A stretch of DNA of 64,000 bases from JAPUME01 sp027294185 (lineage in GTDB: Bacteria > Acidobacteriota > Terriglobia > UBA7540 > JAPUME01), in NCBI GenBank assembly GCA_963555835.3, contig CAUVWZ020000001.1, positions 620,001 through 684,000 of the forward strand, written 5' to 3'. The notes beneath the pieces were generated by a model. It saw nothing but the letters and a program-made list of their open reading frames with translations. It was not told the origin of the DNA and did not search any database. Made by a program: the position numbers and the translations under genes. Shown piece by piece: positions 48,204-56,780 of the stretch. Position 1 is the stretch's first letter; each line of letters opens with the position of its first letter.

Positions 48204-48921
48204 AGCGCCGCAACCTGGTTCGGCTCACTACCCACGCTTCTCCATAACGCCTGACCCTTGGATGCCCTCCGATCACCTGAAGTTACTCATAACCACTGCA
48301 AAATAAGTAACTTATTCACACTGCGCCCCTCCCGGATGCAAAGGCTCCCTGTCCGCCGCGCAGATCACTTTCCAATTAAATAATTAATTCGATTATTGCT
48401 AATTATACTCTGCCGAGGTGCCGATGAGGACGGAAGAGGGTGGACCGGAAGGAGGGCTGATCGAGTTCCCTAGAACCGTTCCAACCTTCCCCGGCTCGGT
48501 CGACCCGGCCCAGGCTCGGTCTACCCTACTCGGAAGGGTAGGAAATATTGACCGCCAAGGAGTACGCCCCGGATGGATATTAGGGACTCGTCGAACCAGC
48601 CATCTACACGGTAGCTGACGGCTCCCTATCGTAGGGTGCTCCCAGGGAAACCCTGCGCCGGAAATCGCCAGACCGGTTCCATCCGGAGAAAGGAAACATG
48701 CGCCAGACCAGAATCCCAAAACAGATCATCTGGGGAGTCATCGGGATTTGCGTACTTCCGTTTCTCTTGAACCTCGCGGGCGTGGACTTCGGCACTTCCA
48801 ACACCGCTCCCCATTGGCATGTTGGCGCGCCTGAGGTCAGGGGTGGAAATTCAAGATCAAGTTCCCGACGCCAATTTTCGTTAATCTCTTGCCGGTCAAT
48901 GCCGGATTTGCGGGGAGGAAC
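48204..48921. other. Non-coding or decayed stretch before the histidine kinase
   Basis: About 720 bases. It contains an inverted repeat AGTTACT/AGTAACT (48281-48312), a very AT-rich stretch (about 48370-48410), a 7-bp hairpin CTACCCT/AGGGTAG (48521-48541 region), and a possible N-terminal sensor fragment at 48698. No RNA or intact gene was recognised. Confidence 0.45.
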
Positions 48922-48937
48922 ATGCATTTTTCCGTAA
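48698..48937 (+). pseudogene. N-terminal fragment of a membrane sensor gene
   Basis: The first 37 residues, with IPKQIIWGVIGICVLPFLLNLAGVDFG, resemble the N-terminal membrane segment of large bacterial sensor kinases or GGDEF proteins. Afterwards the frame loses coding character (Arg/Ser-rich) and ends over the start of the next gene. It is probably a truncated or frameshifted relic. Confidence 0.4.
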
Positions 48938-51006
48938 AGCTAAAGGTCATTTTGGGAGCGGCCGGCATTCTGTTGGTGGGCATGCTCTCCATGGTGGTGA
49001 TCTATGGGGCTTTGCGCACCGCCCAGAAAGCCATGCACGAAGTGGCAGAGGTAGAAGAGCCCACCAGCGCTGCCGCCTACGAAATGGAAATCAACGTCAT
49101 CGGCACCGGATTGGGGGTGTTGAAGTATCTCGATACCGGCGATCCGCAGTATCTTGCCCGCGTGGAAAAAGACGAAGCCGACTTTTATCGGTTCAAGGCC
49201 CGTTACGACCAGTTGGCGGAAACCCCGAAGGGAAAGGAGCTGGGGAATAAGGTCGGCGTTCTCTTCGGGGAGTTCGTTCAATTGGGCCAAGTCCTGATGG
49301 ACCAGCGAGACGAGCGCGAGACGCTCTTTCGCGCCATTGCTGAGAACTTCGAGGTCATCGACGGGATTCTGGACGAAGAAATCCAGGAGAATCTGGATGA
49401 AGCCGGGCCGGACGGCCAGGAGAAAGTGATCGAAGCGGCGGCCATGGAGGGCGATATCGCCGAGGTCGGCGCCTGGCTGGGGAACTACCTGCGCGTCCCG
49501 ACACCGGCATACAGAGAGCGAATTTTTGACGATGCCGAGGACTTCCGCGCTCATTTAGCAAAGTTCAAGAGCCTCCGCCTGAGCAGTACGGAAACCCAGC
49601 GGACGAGCAGACTCGAGAAATTATTCAACCGTACCGTGTCTATGATCCAGAAAGATCTGGCCTTGCATGACGAACTGCAAGATCAGGTGGGCCGATTCCT
49701 CGTGCTGCGGGAGGAGATGGATTACGTCCTGGATGAAGAGATCCAAACCCTCACCATGAAGGACCTGGATGCCTCCAAGCGAATGGCGGAGGAGGCCCAT
49801 GTCAACGTCATCTGGAGCATCAGCTTATTGCTTCCTGTTTTCCTGCTGTTGGGATTGGGCACTGCGCGGGTGCTGATCCGGGACTACACCCAGCGCAGGC
49901 GGGCGGAGGAAGCATTAAAGGAGAGTGAAGAACGATTCCGGTCCGTGACGCAGTCAGCATCTGAAGCAATCATAATAGCCGACGGCAAAGGGGAGATTAT
50001 CTCCTGGAACGAAGGGGCGCAAATCACGTTCGGCTATGTGGATCAAGAAGTGTTGGGCAAAGCGCTCACCGTTTTGATGCCTGAACGTTACCGGGAAGCT
50101 CATCGAAAGGGGTTGGAACGGGTAGGGTCAACGGGTGAGATTCATACTATCGGAAAGACAATGGAACTGTTCGGATTGAGGAAAGATAGCAGCGAGTTTC
50201 CCCTGGAGATTTCGCTGAGTAGCTGGGAGACAAAAAAAGGAAGATTTTATGCGGGGATCGCCCGCGACGTCACCGATCGCAAACGGGCCGAGGATATTCT
50301 CCAGCAGCACACCGAGGAACTCAAACGGTCCAATGCCGACCTGGAACAGTTCGCCTCTGCGGCGTCGCACGATTTGCAGGAACCCTTGCGCACCGTTTCC
50401 AGCTTTTCCCAGCTCCTGGCAAAACAGTACAAGGGAACCCTGGGCAAGGACGCCGATGAATTTATCACCTATATCTCCGAGGGAGCCTACCGGATGCAGG
50501 CACTGATTCAAGACCTCCTTACCTACTCCCGGTTAAGCACACAGGGGAAACCCCTGAAATCCATCGAGGTTTCCAAGCTGGTGGACCATGCGGTGCACAA
50601 TCTCCGAATCGCGATAGAAGAGAGCCAGGCGAAGGTCAGCCGGGACTCGCTGCCGGTGGTCCATGGCGACCCCACTCAACTCGCTCAATTGTTCCAAAAC
50701 CTCATCGGAAATGCCATCAAGTTCCGAGATAAGAAACCGCCAAGGATTCACATCCGGGCCGAATCGAACGGACAATTCTGCACCCTGGCGGTCAAAGACA
50801 ATGGAATCGGAATTGATCCCAAATTTGGCGACCGTATCTTCGCCATCTTTCAGAGGCTGCACAGCCGGGACTCCTACGACGGAACGGGAATCGGCCTCGC
50901 CCTCTGCAAGAAAATTGTGGAACGCCATCGAGGCCGAATATGGATGGAATCACAACCCCGGGAAGGAACAACATTTTACTTTACACTTCCACTGGAGGAG
51001 AAATGA
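48922..51006 (+). CDS. Membrane PAS sensor histidine kinase
   Basis: 694 residues from ATG 48922, just after GGGGAGGA. Two membrane helices (about 8-30 and 300-320) enclose a helical extracytoplasmic domain of about 270 residues. A PAS domain follows (about 340-455, ESEERFRSVTQSASEAIIIAD). The HisKA block FASAASHDLQEPLRTVSSFSQ is of the phytochrome-like type. The ATPase has an N box NLIGNAIKFRDKKPP, G1 DNGIGIDPKFGDRIF and G2 GTGIGLALCKKIVERH. It overlaps the response regulator start by four bases (ATGA), so the two are coupled. Probably transfers phosphate to it. Confidence 0.94.
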   Translation: MHFSVKLKVILGAAGILLVGMLSMVVIYGALRTAQKAMHEVAEVEEPTSAAAYEMEINVIGTGLGVLKYLDTGDPQYLARVEKDEADFYRFKARYDQLAETPKGKELGNKVGVLFGEFVQLGQVLMDQRDERETLFRAIAENFEVIDGILDEEIQENLDEAGPDGQEKVIEAAAMEGDIAEVGAWLGNYLRVPTPAYRERIFDDAEDFRAHLAKFKSLRLSSTETQRTSRLEKLFNRTVSMIQKDLALHDELQDQVGRFLVLREEMDYVLDEEIQTLTMKDLDASKRMAEEAHVNVIWSISLLLPVFLLLGLGTARVLIRDYTQRRRAEEALKESEERFRSVTQSASEAIIIADGKGEIISWNEGAQITFGYVDQEVLGKALTVLMPERYREAHRKGLERVGSTGEIHTIGKTMELFGLRKDSSEFPLEISLSSWETKKGRFYAGIARDVTDRKRAEDILQQHTEELKRSNADLEQFASAASHDLQEPLRTVSSFSQLLAKQYKGTLGKDADEFITYISEGAYRMQALIQDLLTYSRLSTQGKPLKSIEVSKLVDHAVHNLRIAIEESQAKVSRDSLPVVHGDPTQLAQLFQNLIGNAIKFRDKKPPRIHIRAESNGQFCTLAVKDNGIGIDPKFGDRIFAIFQRLHSRDSYDGTGIGLALCKKIVERHRGRIWMESQPREGTTFYFTLPLEEK

Positions 51007-51452
51007 ACATGGAGCCATTTCAAATACTTCTTGTCGAGGACAACCCGGCGGACGTTCGCCTGGCACGGGAAGCCCTGAAAGGAGGGCCGGTGGAGAACAA
51101 CCTGAATGTGGTTCCGGACGGCATAGAGGCCGTCGCCTATCTCCGCCGGGAGGGCAACTACGCTGGAGTGTCTCGTCCCGAACTGATTCTCCTCGACCTG
51201 AACCTGCCGAAAAAAGACGGGCGTGAGGTGCTGGCTCAAATCAAAGCCGACGACGATCTGAAAACGATTCCCGTCATCGTCCTGACCACCTCATCAGCAG
51301 ACCAGGACATCCAAACAGCGTACCGTCTCCACGCCAACTGTTACGTCGTTAAGCAACTCGACCTGGATGCCTACATTTCCAGGGTGAGATCGATCGAAAA
51401 CTTCTGGTTCCGAACAGCCAAGCTGCCTCGCATCGAGGATCATGAACAATAA
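51003..51452 (+). CDS. Single-domain response regulator (Rcp1-like)
   Basis: 149 residues starting at ATG 51003, which overlaps the kinase stop codon. One receiver domain and no output domain. The phospho-acceptor is Asp65 in ILLDLNLPKKDG; acidic pocket residues are in VEDNPAD; the conserved switch Thr in IVLTTSSAD and Lys in YVVKQLD are present. The type is that of Rcp1-like partners of phytochrome-type kinases. The next gene starts 11 bases before its stop, so all three are translationally linked. Confidence 0.94.
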   Translation: MNMEPFQILLVEDNPADVRLAREALKGGPVENNLNVVPDGIEAVAYLRREGNYAGVSRPELILLDLNLPKKDGREVLAQIKADDDLKTIPVIVLTTSSADQDIQTAYRLHANCYVVKQLDLDAYISRVRSIENFWFRTAKLPRIEDHEQ

Positions 51453-52449
51453 TCCAATTCGTGTTCTCTTGATTGAGGACAATCCCGCCGATGCCCGTCT
51501 CATCGAAGTGCTGCTGGAAGGGGTCCGAGTCGCGAACTTTACGCTTCGCTGGGAGGACCATCTGGGGGAGGGGCTCGCCCGCCTGGCGGGGAAAAACGAT
51601 TTCGACGCCGTCCTTTTGGACTTGTCGCTTCCCGACTCTCAGGGGCTTGATACCATTGTGAAGGTCCGGGCGCAGGCACCCGAAATCCCCCTGGTTATTC
51701 TGACCGGGCTGGACGATGAATCTCTGGGCTTGAGTGCGGTGCAATGGGGAGCGCAGGATTATCTGGTCAAAGGGCACGCGGACGGGAACCTGGTGGCGCG
51801 GTGCCTTCTTTACTCAATTGAGCGGCAGCGGATGCAAGCCACACTCCGAAATCTATCCCTCACAGACCCTTTGACCGGCCTTTACAACCGGCGCGGGTTG
51901 GCTGCGCTGGGCAAGCAACAACTCAAGACGGCCTGGCGAAACAAATCCTCTTTGTCGGTGGTTTTGGGAGATTTGGACGGCTTAAAGCGAATCAACGATA
52001 CCCTGGGCCACGAGCAGGGAGATGCAGCGATCCTTGAGATTGCGAAGGCCATGAAGCAAACGTTTCGACAATCCGACATTCTGGCCCGCCTGGGAGGCGA
52101 CGAATTTGCCGCTCTTCTTCCCGATGGCTCCCAGAAGGCTGCAAAGGCTCTCACGCATCGACTGCAGCAACATTTGAGGGAACTCAACAAAAATCAGGAC
52201 CGGCCCTACCAACTTTCAATAAGTGTCGGCACCGTAACCCTTCCTGCAGATCAACTGCAAAGCCTGGATGATTTAATCACCTGGGCCGATGCGCTTATGT
52301 ATGAAGAAAAAGGTGACCACAAGAACAAGAGGGAGGCTGAATCTCAACCGCCGATACCGAAAGAAAAAAGGAAAGACCGCGTGCCACAAGGGAAGAATGT
52401 GAAATCCATGACAGAAGGAACAATTGCACATCCTGTTGAAAGAAGATAA
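51442..52449 (+). CDS. Response regulator with GGDEF output (diguanylate cyclase)
   Basis: 335 residues. A receiver domain (phospho-acceptor Asp60 in VLLDLSLPDSQG) is joined to a GGDEF domain with intact LGGDEFAALLP and an RxxD inhibitory site (RQSD) five residues before it, so it should make cyclic di-GMP under feedback. It overlaps the preceding gene by 11 bases. After the cyclase domain, about 50 residues are a basic, unstructured tail; the last dozen read through the start of a decayed response-regulator gene. Same output class as the diguanylate cyclase at 10864. Confidence 0.92.
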   Translation: MNNNPIRVLLIEDNPADARLIEVLLEGVRVANFTLRWEDHLGEGLARLAGKNDFDAVLLDLSLPDSQGLDTIVKVRAQAPEIPLVILTGLDDESLGLSAVQWGAQDYLVKGHADGNLVARCLLYSIERQRMQATLRNLSLTDPLTGLYNRRGLAALGKQQLKTAWRNKSSLSVVLGDLDGLKRINDTLGHEQGDAAILEIAKAMKQTFRQSDILARLGGDEFAALLPDGSQKAAKALTHRLQQHLRELNKNQDRPYQLSISVGTVTLPADQLQSLDDLITWADALMYEEKGDHKNKREAESQPPIPKEKRKDRVPQGKNVKSMTEGTIAHPVERR

Positions 52450-52600
52450 TCCTGCTGAATCCCCCCCTTGTTCACAAAAAAGCATGTGGAACGCTGAGGA
52501 CGCTCAAAATTCCACTTCCCGGGAAACCCAAACCGGCAATGTGTTTCTGATGGGCGACGGTCTCTTTGCACTTTACACCGGGCATCAAATTGAGGTAGGT
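52408..52600 (+). pseudogene. Remnant of a further response-regulator gene (frameshifted start)
   Basis: ATG 52408 opens with MTEGTI in the frame of the cyclase tail. One base later, in the next frame from 52427, the sequence reads HILLKEDNPAES, matching the ILLVEDNPAD start of receiver domains. Removing one G at 52426 would join the two into a normal start. After about 12 residues the similarity ends, with no phospho-acceptor. Hence a truncated, frameshifted remnant. Confidence 0.5.
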
Positions 52601-52881
52601 TGAACTTCTGATCTCGCAGACAGACTCGTATCCTCAGACCCTCAGGCAAGGCAGAGAGACAGGGCATGGATATTTTCTTCTTTAGTCTATTCGGATGAAC
52701 ATGGGCCCGTTGGCAGAATTCCGGCGGGCTTTTTGCTTTCCTGAAAAGAGTGGTGTTCGAGAGCGCTTCCGGTCAGGCTGACCTGTCGGCACCCGGTTAT
52801 CCTGCTTCACGGCGGGCAGCCGAGGCGGCTCCGTTCCGAATTTGGCGGGCGAAATCCTAAAGACAACGGGCAAAAACATTT
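52601..52881. other. Intergenic stretch before the MoxR gene
   Basis: With the remnant before it, this makes about 430 bases without an intact gene. Nothing recognisable; no promoter of good quality was found. Confidence 0.4.
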
Positions 52882-54339
52882 ATGGGCAAACCGAAAACTC
52901 TGGGTGAGTTGAAGAACGAATCTACCCGGCTCCGCTCGGTAAAGGACGAAATGCGGGAGAACCTTCTCCGCAAACTCTCGGCCAACGAGCCCGTCTTTCC
53001 GGGAATCATCGGCTACGAGGATTCCGTCATTCCCCAGCTTGCGAACGCCATCCTGTCCCGGCACAACTTCGTGCTGCTCGGCCTGCGCGGGCAGGCAAAA
53101 AGCCGCATCCTGCGGGCTCTGGTGGAGCTGCTTGACCCGGAGATCCCCGTCGTCGCGGGTTGCGAAATTAATGACGATCCCCGGGAGCCGATCTGCCGCG
53201 CTTGCCGCCTGCTGGTGGAGGAAAAGGGAGATGCGACCCCTGTGGATTATATCCACCGAGATCAACGCTTCGTCGAGAAGCTCGCCACTCCCGACGTGAC
53301 CATGGCCGACATTATCGGCGACCTCGACCCCATCAAAGCCGCCCGCGGAGGACATGCGCTCTCGAGCGAGCTCACCATCCACTTCGGCATGCTCCCGCGC
53401 GCCAACCGCGGCATCTTCGCCATCAACGAGCTGCCGGACCTCGCAGGTAAGATTCAGGTGGGCCTGTTCAACATCATGCAGGAGGGCGACGTCCAGATTA
53501 AGGGCTACCCGGTCCGCCTTCCCCTGGACGTCCTGCTGGTCTTCTCGGCGAATCCTGAGGACTACACAGCTCGCGGGAAGATCATCACGCCGCTCAAAGA
53601 CCGGATCGGCTCGGAGATCCGCACCCACTACCCATTGAGCCTCGAAGAGGGGATGCAAATCACCGAACAGGAGGCGTGGGTCGAGCGGGACGGAGCGAAC
53701 CGCCTGCAACTGCTCCCCTTTATCCCTGAAATCATCGAATGCATCGCTTTTGAAGCCCGGCAGGAAAAAAGGGTCGACAATAGGAGCGGCGTAAGCCAGC
53801 GCGTGCCGATTTCCTGTCTTGAAAATGTCGTAAGCAACGCCGAGCGCCGCACCCTCGTGCACGGGGAATCGAAAGTCGTGCCTCGAATCTCGGACGTCTA
53901 TGCCGCCCTGCCCTCCCTGACCGGAAAAATTGAGCTCGAATATGAAGGCGAGCTGCGTGGAGCCGACAACGTGGTCCGTGACATCATCCGTAAGGCGGTG
54001 GCCAGAACCTACCGGAAAAAATTCGACGGACATTCCCTCCAAACCGTCATCCAATGGTTCGAGTCCGGCGGCACGCTGAAACTTTCCGAGGCAGCTCCCA
54101 TCAAAGAAGCTTACTCGAAAATGCGGAAAATCCGGGGGCTCTTCGAAAAGACGCAGGCGCTGGGAATGAAACCGAAAGACGATCCTGCGGTTCTCGTAGC
54201 CGGCGCCGAATTTATCCTCGAAGGCCTGTACGCGCTCAAGAAAATCAGCCGTAACGAAGAGAGGGGTTTTTTCGCGGATGCCCCGCGACGAGAACCCGCG
54301 CCGGAACAGGTTCGACCCAGCCGCCACCGCGTCAACTAA
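52882..54339 (+). CDS. MoxR-like AAA+ ATPase (magnesium-chelatase-type)
   Basis: 485 residues. The nucleotide site is LLGLRGQAKSR, a variant Walker A (GxxGxAKS). The Walker B region reads GIFAINELPDL, with Asn where the metal-binding Asp is usual; this form occurs in a subgroup I recall from Acidobacteria. FSANPEDYTARGKIITPLKDRIG and GVSQRVPISCLENVVSNAERR are conserved sensor blocks. It is followed 17 bases later by a VWA-domain gene. MoxR-VWA pairs act as chaperones that insert metal or mature a complex; the target here is unknown. Confidence 0.9.
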   Translation: MGKPKTLGELKNESTRLRSVKDEMRENLLRKLSANEPVFPGIIGYEDSVIPQLANAILSRHNFVLLGLRGQAKSRILRALVELLDPEIPVVAGCEINDDPREPICRACRLLVEEKGDATPVDYIHRDQRFVEKLATPDVTMADIIGDLDPIKAARGGHALSSELTIHFGMLPRANRGIFAINELPDLAGKIQVGLFNIMQEGDVQIKGYPVRLPLDVLLVFSANPEDYTARGKIITPLKDRIGSEIRTHYPLSLEEGMQITEQEAWVERDGANRLQLLPFIPEIIECIAFEARQEKRVDNRSGVSQRVPISCLENVVSNAERRTLVHGESKVVPRISDVYAALPSLTGKIELEYEGELRGADNVVRDIIRKAVARTYRKKFDGHSLQTVIQWFESGGTLKLSEAAPIKEAYSKMRKIRGLFEKTQALGMKPKDDPAVLVAGAEFILEGLYALKKISRNEERGFFADAPRREPAPEQVRPSRHRVN

Positions 54340-54356
54340 GTCAGGGAAACGGACCC

Positions 54357-55613
54357 GTGAAATTCATCAAATACAGCAAGTACGTGCCTGATCCGTTCGA
54401 GGATATGAGCTCGGAAGAGTTGATGCAGATGCTCCAGGATTTTCTGCTGGAGAGCGGCTACCAACGCTCCCACTTCGGCTTTCAGGAAATGGACACGAAC
54501 CGTACGCTGGACGAGCTTCACCGCGCCCTGCTCGAAGCGCTCGGCGAACGCGACATGATCCCCCCCGACCTGCTCCAAGACTGGCTCAACAACCCCGAGG
54601 AATATCAGAAGTCCAAGTTGTCCCAAATGATCGACCAGTTGATGCAGCGAATGGCCGAAGACGGCTACATTAACATTCAGGAGCCGCCCTCCCCCCAGGG
54701 CCAGACCACCAAGCCGGCTCCGGGAAATCTGATGGGGCCGGCAGGCAAGGTGCGCTTCGAGCTGACCGACAAGAGCATGGACTTTCTCGGCTACAAGGCT
54801 TTGAAGGACCTGCTCGGGTCACTGGGCAAATCGAGCATCGGCCGCCACGACACACGCGACATGGCCACCGGCGTCGAGACGCACGGGGCGTCCAAGAAAT
54901 ACGAGTTCGGCGACACACTCAACCTGGACGTCAACCGAACTCTTCTGAACGTCATCCAGCGCGAGGGACTGAAAATTCCCCTGATGCTCGACTACCAGGA
55001 CCTGGAAGTGCGGCAGTGCGAATACCAGAGCTCCTGCGCCACGGTGGTGATGCTCGATTGCAGCCACTCCATGATCCTCTACGGCGAGGACCGCTTCACA
55101 CCGGCCAAGAAAGTCGCCATGGCGCTGACCCATCTGATTCGCACCCAGTATCCGGGCGATTCGCTGAACCTGGTCCTGTTCCATGACACGGCCGAGGAAG
55201 TGCCAATCGGGCGCCTGGCCCGGGTGGAAGTCGGGCCCTATTACACCAACACCTGCGAAGGTCTCCGGCTCGCCCAGCGCATCCTGGCCGGGCAGCGCAA
55301 GGATATGCGCCAGATTATCCTCATTACCGACGGCAAGCCCTCGGCTCTAACTCTCGCCGACGGTCGGATTTATAAGAACGCTTTCGGCCTCGACCCGCTG
55401 GTGGTCAGCGAAACCCTGAAAGAAGTGGCCAACTGCCGCCGCGCGGGCATCATGATCAATACCTTTATGCTTGCCTCCGACTACGGACTGGTCCACTTCG
55501 TGCAAAAAGTCTCGGAGTTGTGCCGCGGCAAGGCCTACTTCACCACGCCCCATACGCTCGGCCAATACCTCCTGATGGACTTCATGGAAAAGAAGATTCG
55601 AACCATTCACTAG
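54357..55613 (+). CDS. VWA-domain protein partnering the MoxR ATPase
   Basis: 418 residues, GTG start at 54357 with an AGGGAAA site. A helical acidic N-terminal region (SSEELMQMLQDFLLESG...) is followed by a C-terminal von Willebrand A domain with the MIDAS DxSxS motif in VVMLDCSHSMILYG, a conserved Asp in NLVLFHDTAEE and LITDGKPSAL. Cytoplasmic, no signal. Directly after the ATPase gene, 17 bases apart, so one transcript is expected. Confidence 0.93.
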   Translation: MKFIKYSKYVPDPFEDMSSEELMQMLQDFLLESGYQRSHFGFQEMDTNRTLDELHRALLEALGERDMIPPDLLQDWLNNPEEYQKSKLSQMIDQLMQRMAEDGYINIQEPPSPQGQTTKPAPGNLMGPAGKVRFELTDKSMDFLGYKALKDLLGSLGKSSIGRHDTRDMATGVETHGASKKYEFGDTLNLDVNRTLLNVIQREGLKIPLMLDYQDLEVRQCEYQSSCATVVMLDCSHSMILYGEDRFTPAKKVAMALTHLIRTQYPGDSLNLVLFHDTAEEVPIGRLARVEVGPYYTNTCEGLRLAQRILAGQRKDMRQIILITDGKPSALTLADGRIYKNAFGLDPLVVSETLKEVANCRRAGIMINTFMLASDYGLVHFVQKVSELCRGKAYFTTPHTLGQYLLMDFMEKKIRTIH

Positions 55614-55659
55614 GAGTACCACCCTCCCGCCGCGCCCCCCATCGAAAGCGAGGTAAAAC

Positions 55660-55776
55660 ATGAACCGCCGCGAGTTCGGGAAGCGGAACGGCCTTGTTCT
55701 GGCATCCGCCCTATCAACGCGCGAGATACTCGCCGCACCCCGCCCGCGCAGCCGGTCTGAGAGAATCCGACCTTGA
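55660..55776 (+). pseudogene. Remnant of a twin-arginine signal peptide gene
   Basis: 38 codons. The start, MNRREFGKRNGLVLASAL, is a typical Tat signal (twin Arg followed by a hydrophobic stretch), and AGGTAAAAC precedes the ATG. The frame ends after an unrelated Arg-rich run. It looks like the leftover 5' end of an exported enzyme gene. Confidence 0.4.
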
Positions 55777-55859
55777 AATGCTCGTGGTCGCAAATCCGCA
55801 CAATGCTCTTCTGGCGCTTCCCCCGCTGAGGCTGACCGCCCCGTCGCAAGCTCCCCAGG

Positions 55860-55868
55860 TGCTATAAT
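55860..55868 (+). promoter_or_regulatory. Perfect extended -10 promoter of the haem operon
   Basis: TG-C-TATAAT at 55860-55868, weak -35. Predicted start near 55875, 44 bases before the GTG. Confidence 0.5.
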
Positions 55869-55918
55869 CAAGCTATCGAAAATCGAATGGGTAGTGCCCC
55901 CTACCGAAAAGAGGCGTC

Positions 55919-56776
55919 GTGAGTACATTTCTTGTCTGGACCGCTCTCGGTTTCTACGGGCTGGCCATCGCCTCGTCGCTGCCCTCGGTAATCCGCCGCC
56001 GAGAGAGGCTTACTTCGATGACCCTGGCTGCCGTAGGCGCGGGGTTGTCGAGTCATCTCGTGGCTCTGGTCCTCGCCACGGCTTCCCGGAATCGGCTTCC
56101 CTTTGCCGATGTGGGCAGCGCCACCTCGCTTCTCGCCTTTCTGGTGGGTATTGCCTTCCTGGCGAGCTACGTGAAATACCGCATCATGACGCTCGGCATC
56201 TTCATCCTGCCGCTCATATTCGTCTTGACGCTGGGGTCTTTATTGCAGGGTGAGGTCGATTTTGAATCCGCCCCGTTCCGCACCCGCTGGCTGATTGTAC
56301 ACACGAGTTCGCTCTTTGTAGGCTACGCCGCCCTTTTCGTGACCTTCGTAGCCTCGCTGATGTACCTGATTCAGGAAAAAGAGCTGAAATCCAGAAAGCC
56401 TCGCGCCTTCTACTACCGCCTGCCGTCGCTTGAGATACTGGACGATCTGGCCTTTAAGACCTTGATCCTCGGCCTGCCTTTCGTGACCCTGGGTATCATC
56501 TCCGGCTTTCTTTGGGCTGCTCAAACCTGGGAGGGTCTATGGGGGCTCGACCCGAAAATCGTAGCCTCGGTCGTGACCTGGGCCGTTTACATGGTTATCT
56601 TTTCCGCGCGTCTCGCCGGGAGGTTGCACGGGCGCAGGGCGGCGATCCTGGCCCTGGTCGGGTTTGCAGCCCTGATCTTCACCTTCCTGGGCGTCACCTA
56701 CGCGAGCAGCGTCCACGGCTACTTCCCCACCCAGGAAGGCAGCCTGGAATATTGGGGAGGCCCGAGGCTCGGATAA
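55919..56776 (+). CDS. CcsA/HemX-like membrane protein (cytochrome c assembly family)
   Basis: 285 residues, GTG start at 55919 after GAGG. About eight membrane helices. The conserved HTSSLFVGYAALFVTFVASLMYL and the tryptophan-rich WGLDPK segment (WEGLWGLDPKIVASVVTW) match the CcmC/CcsA family that handles haem; HemX members are found directly upstream of hemA, as here. It may stabilise or regulate haem synthesis, or transport haem for cytochrome c maturation. hemA starts four bases after its stop. Confidence 0.88.
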   Translation: MSTFLVWTALGFYGLAIASSLPSVIRRRERLTSMTLAAVGAGLSSHLVALVLATASRNRLPFADVGSATSLLAFLVGIAFLASYVKYRIMTLGIFILPLIFVLTLGSLLQGEVDFESAPFRTRWLIVHTSSLFVGYAALFVTFVASLMYLIQEKELKSRKPRAFYYRLPSLEILDDLAFKTLILGLPFVTLGIISGFLWAAQTWEGLWGLDPKIVASVVTWAVYMVIFSARLAGRLHGRRAAILALVGFAALIFTFLGVTYASSVHGYFPTQEGSLEYWGGPRLG

Positions 56777-56780
56777 TCCT

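Larger units (their letters stand above)
55614..55918. other. Intergenic stretch with a Tat-signal remnant and the haem-operon promoter
   Basis: 305 bases. It contains the short Tat-like open frame (55660-55776) and the promoter at 55860-55868; nothing else is seen. Confidence 0.5.

Noticed and set aside
48420..48700. c-di-GMP (GEMM) riboswitch before the signalling genes
   Set aside because: Some GC-rich hairpins exist, but the conserved GEMM core elements were not recognised.
48399..48719. 106-codon minus-strand open frame
   Set aside because: Pro/Arg/Gly-rich with no motif and no ribosome-binding site; probably chance.
52807..54327. 506-codon minus-strand open frame opposite the MoxR gene
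   Set aside because: Antisense shadow; the plus-strand gene has clear AAA+ motifs.
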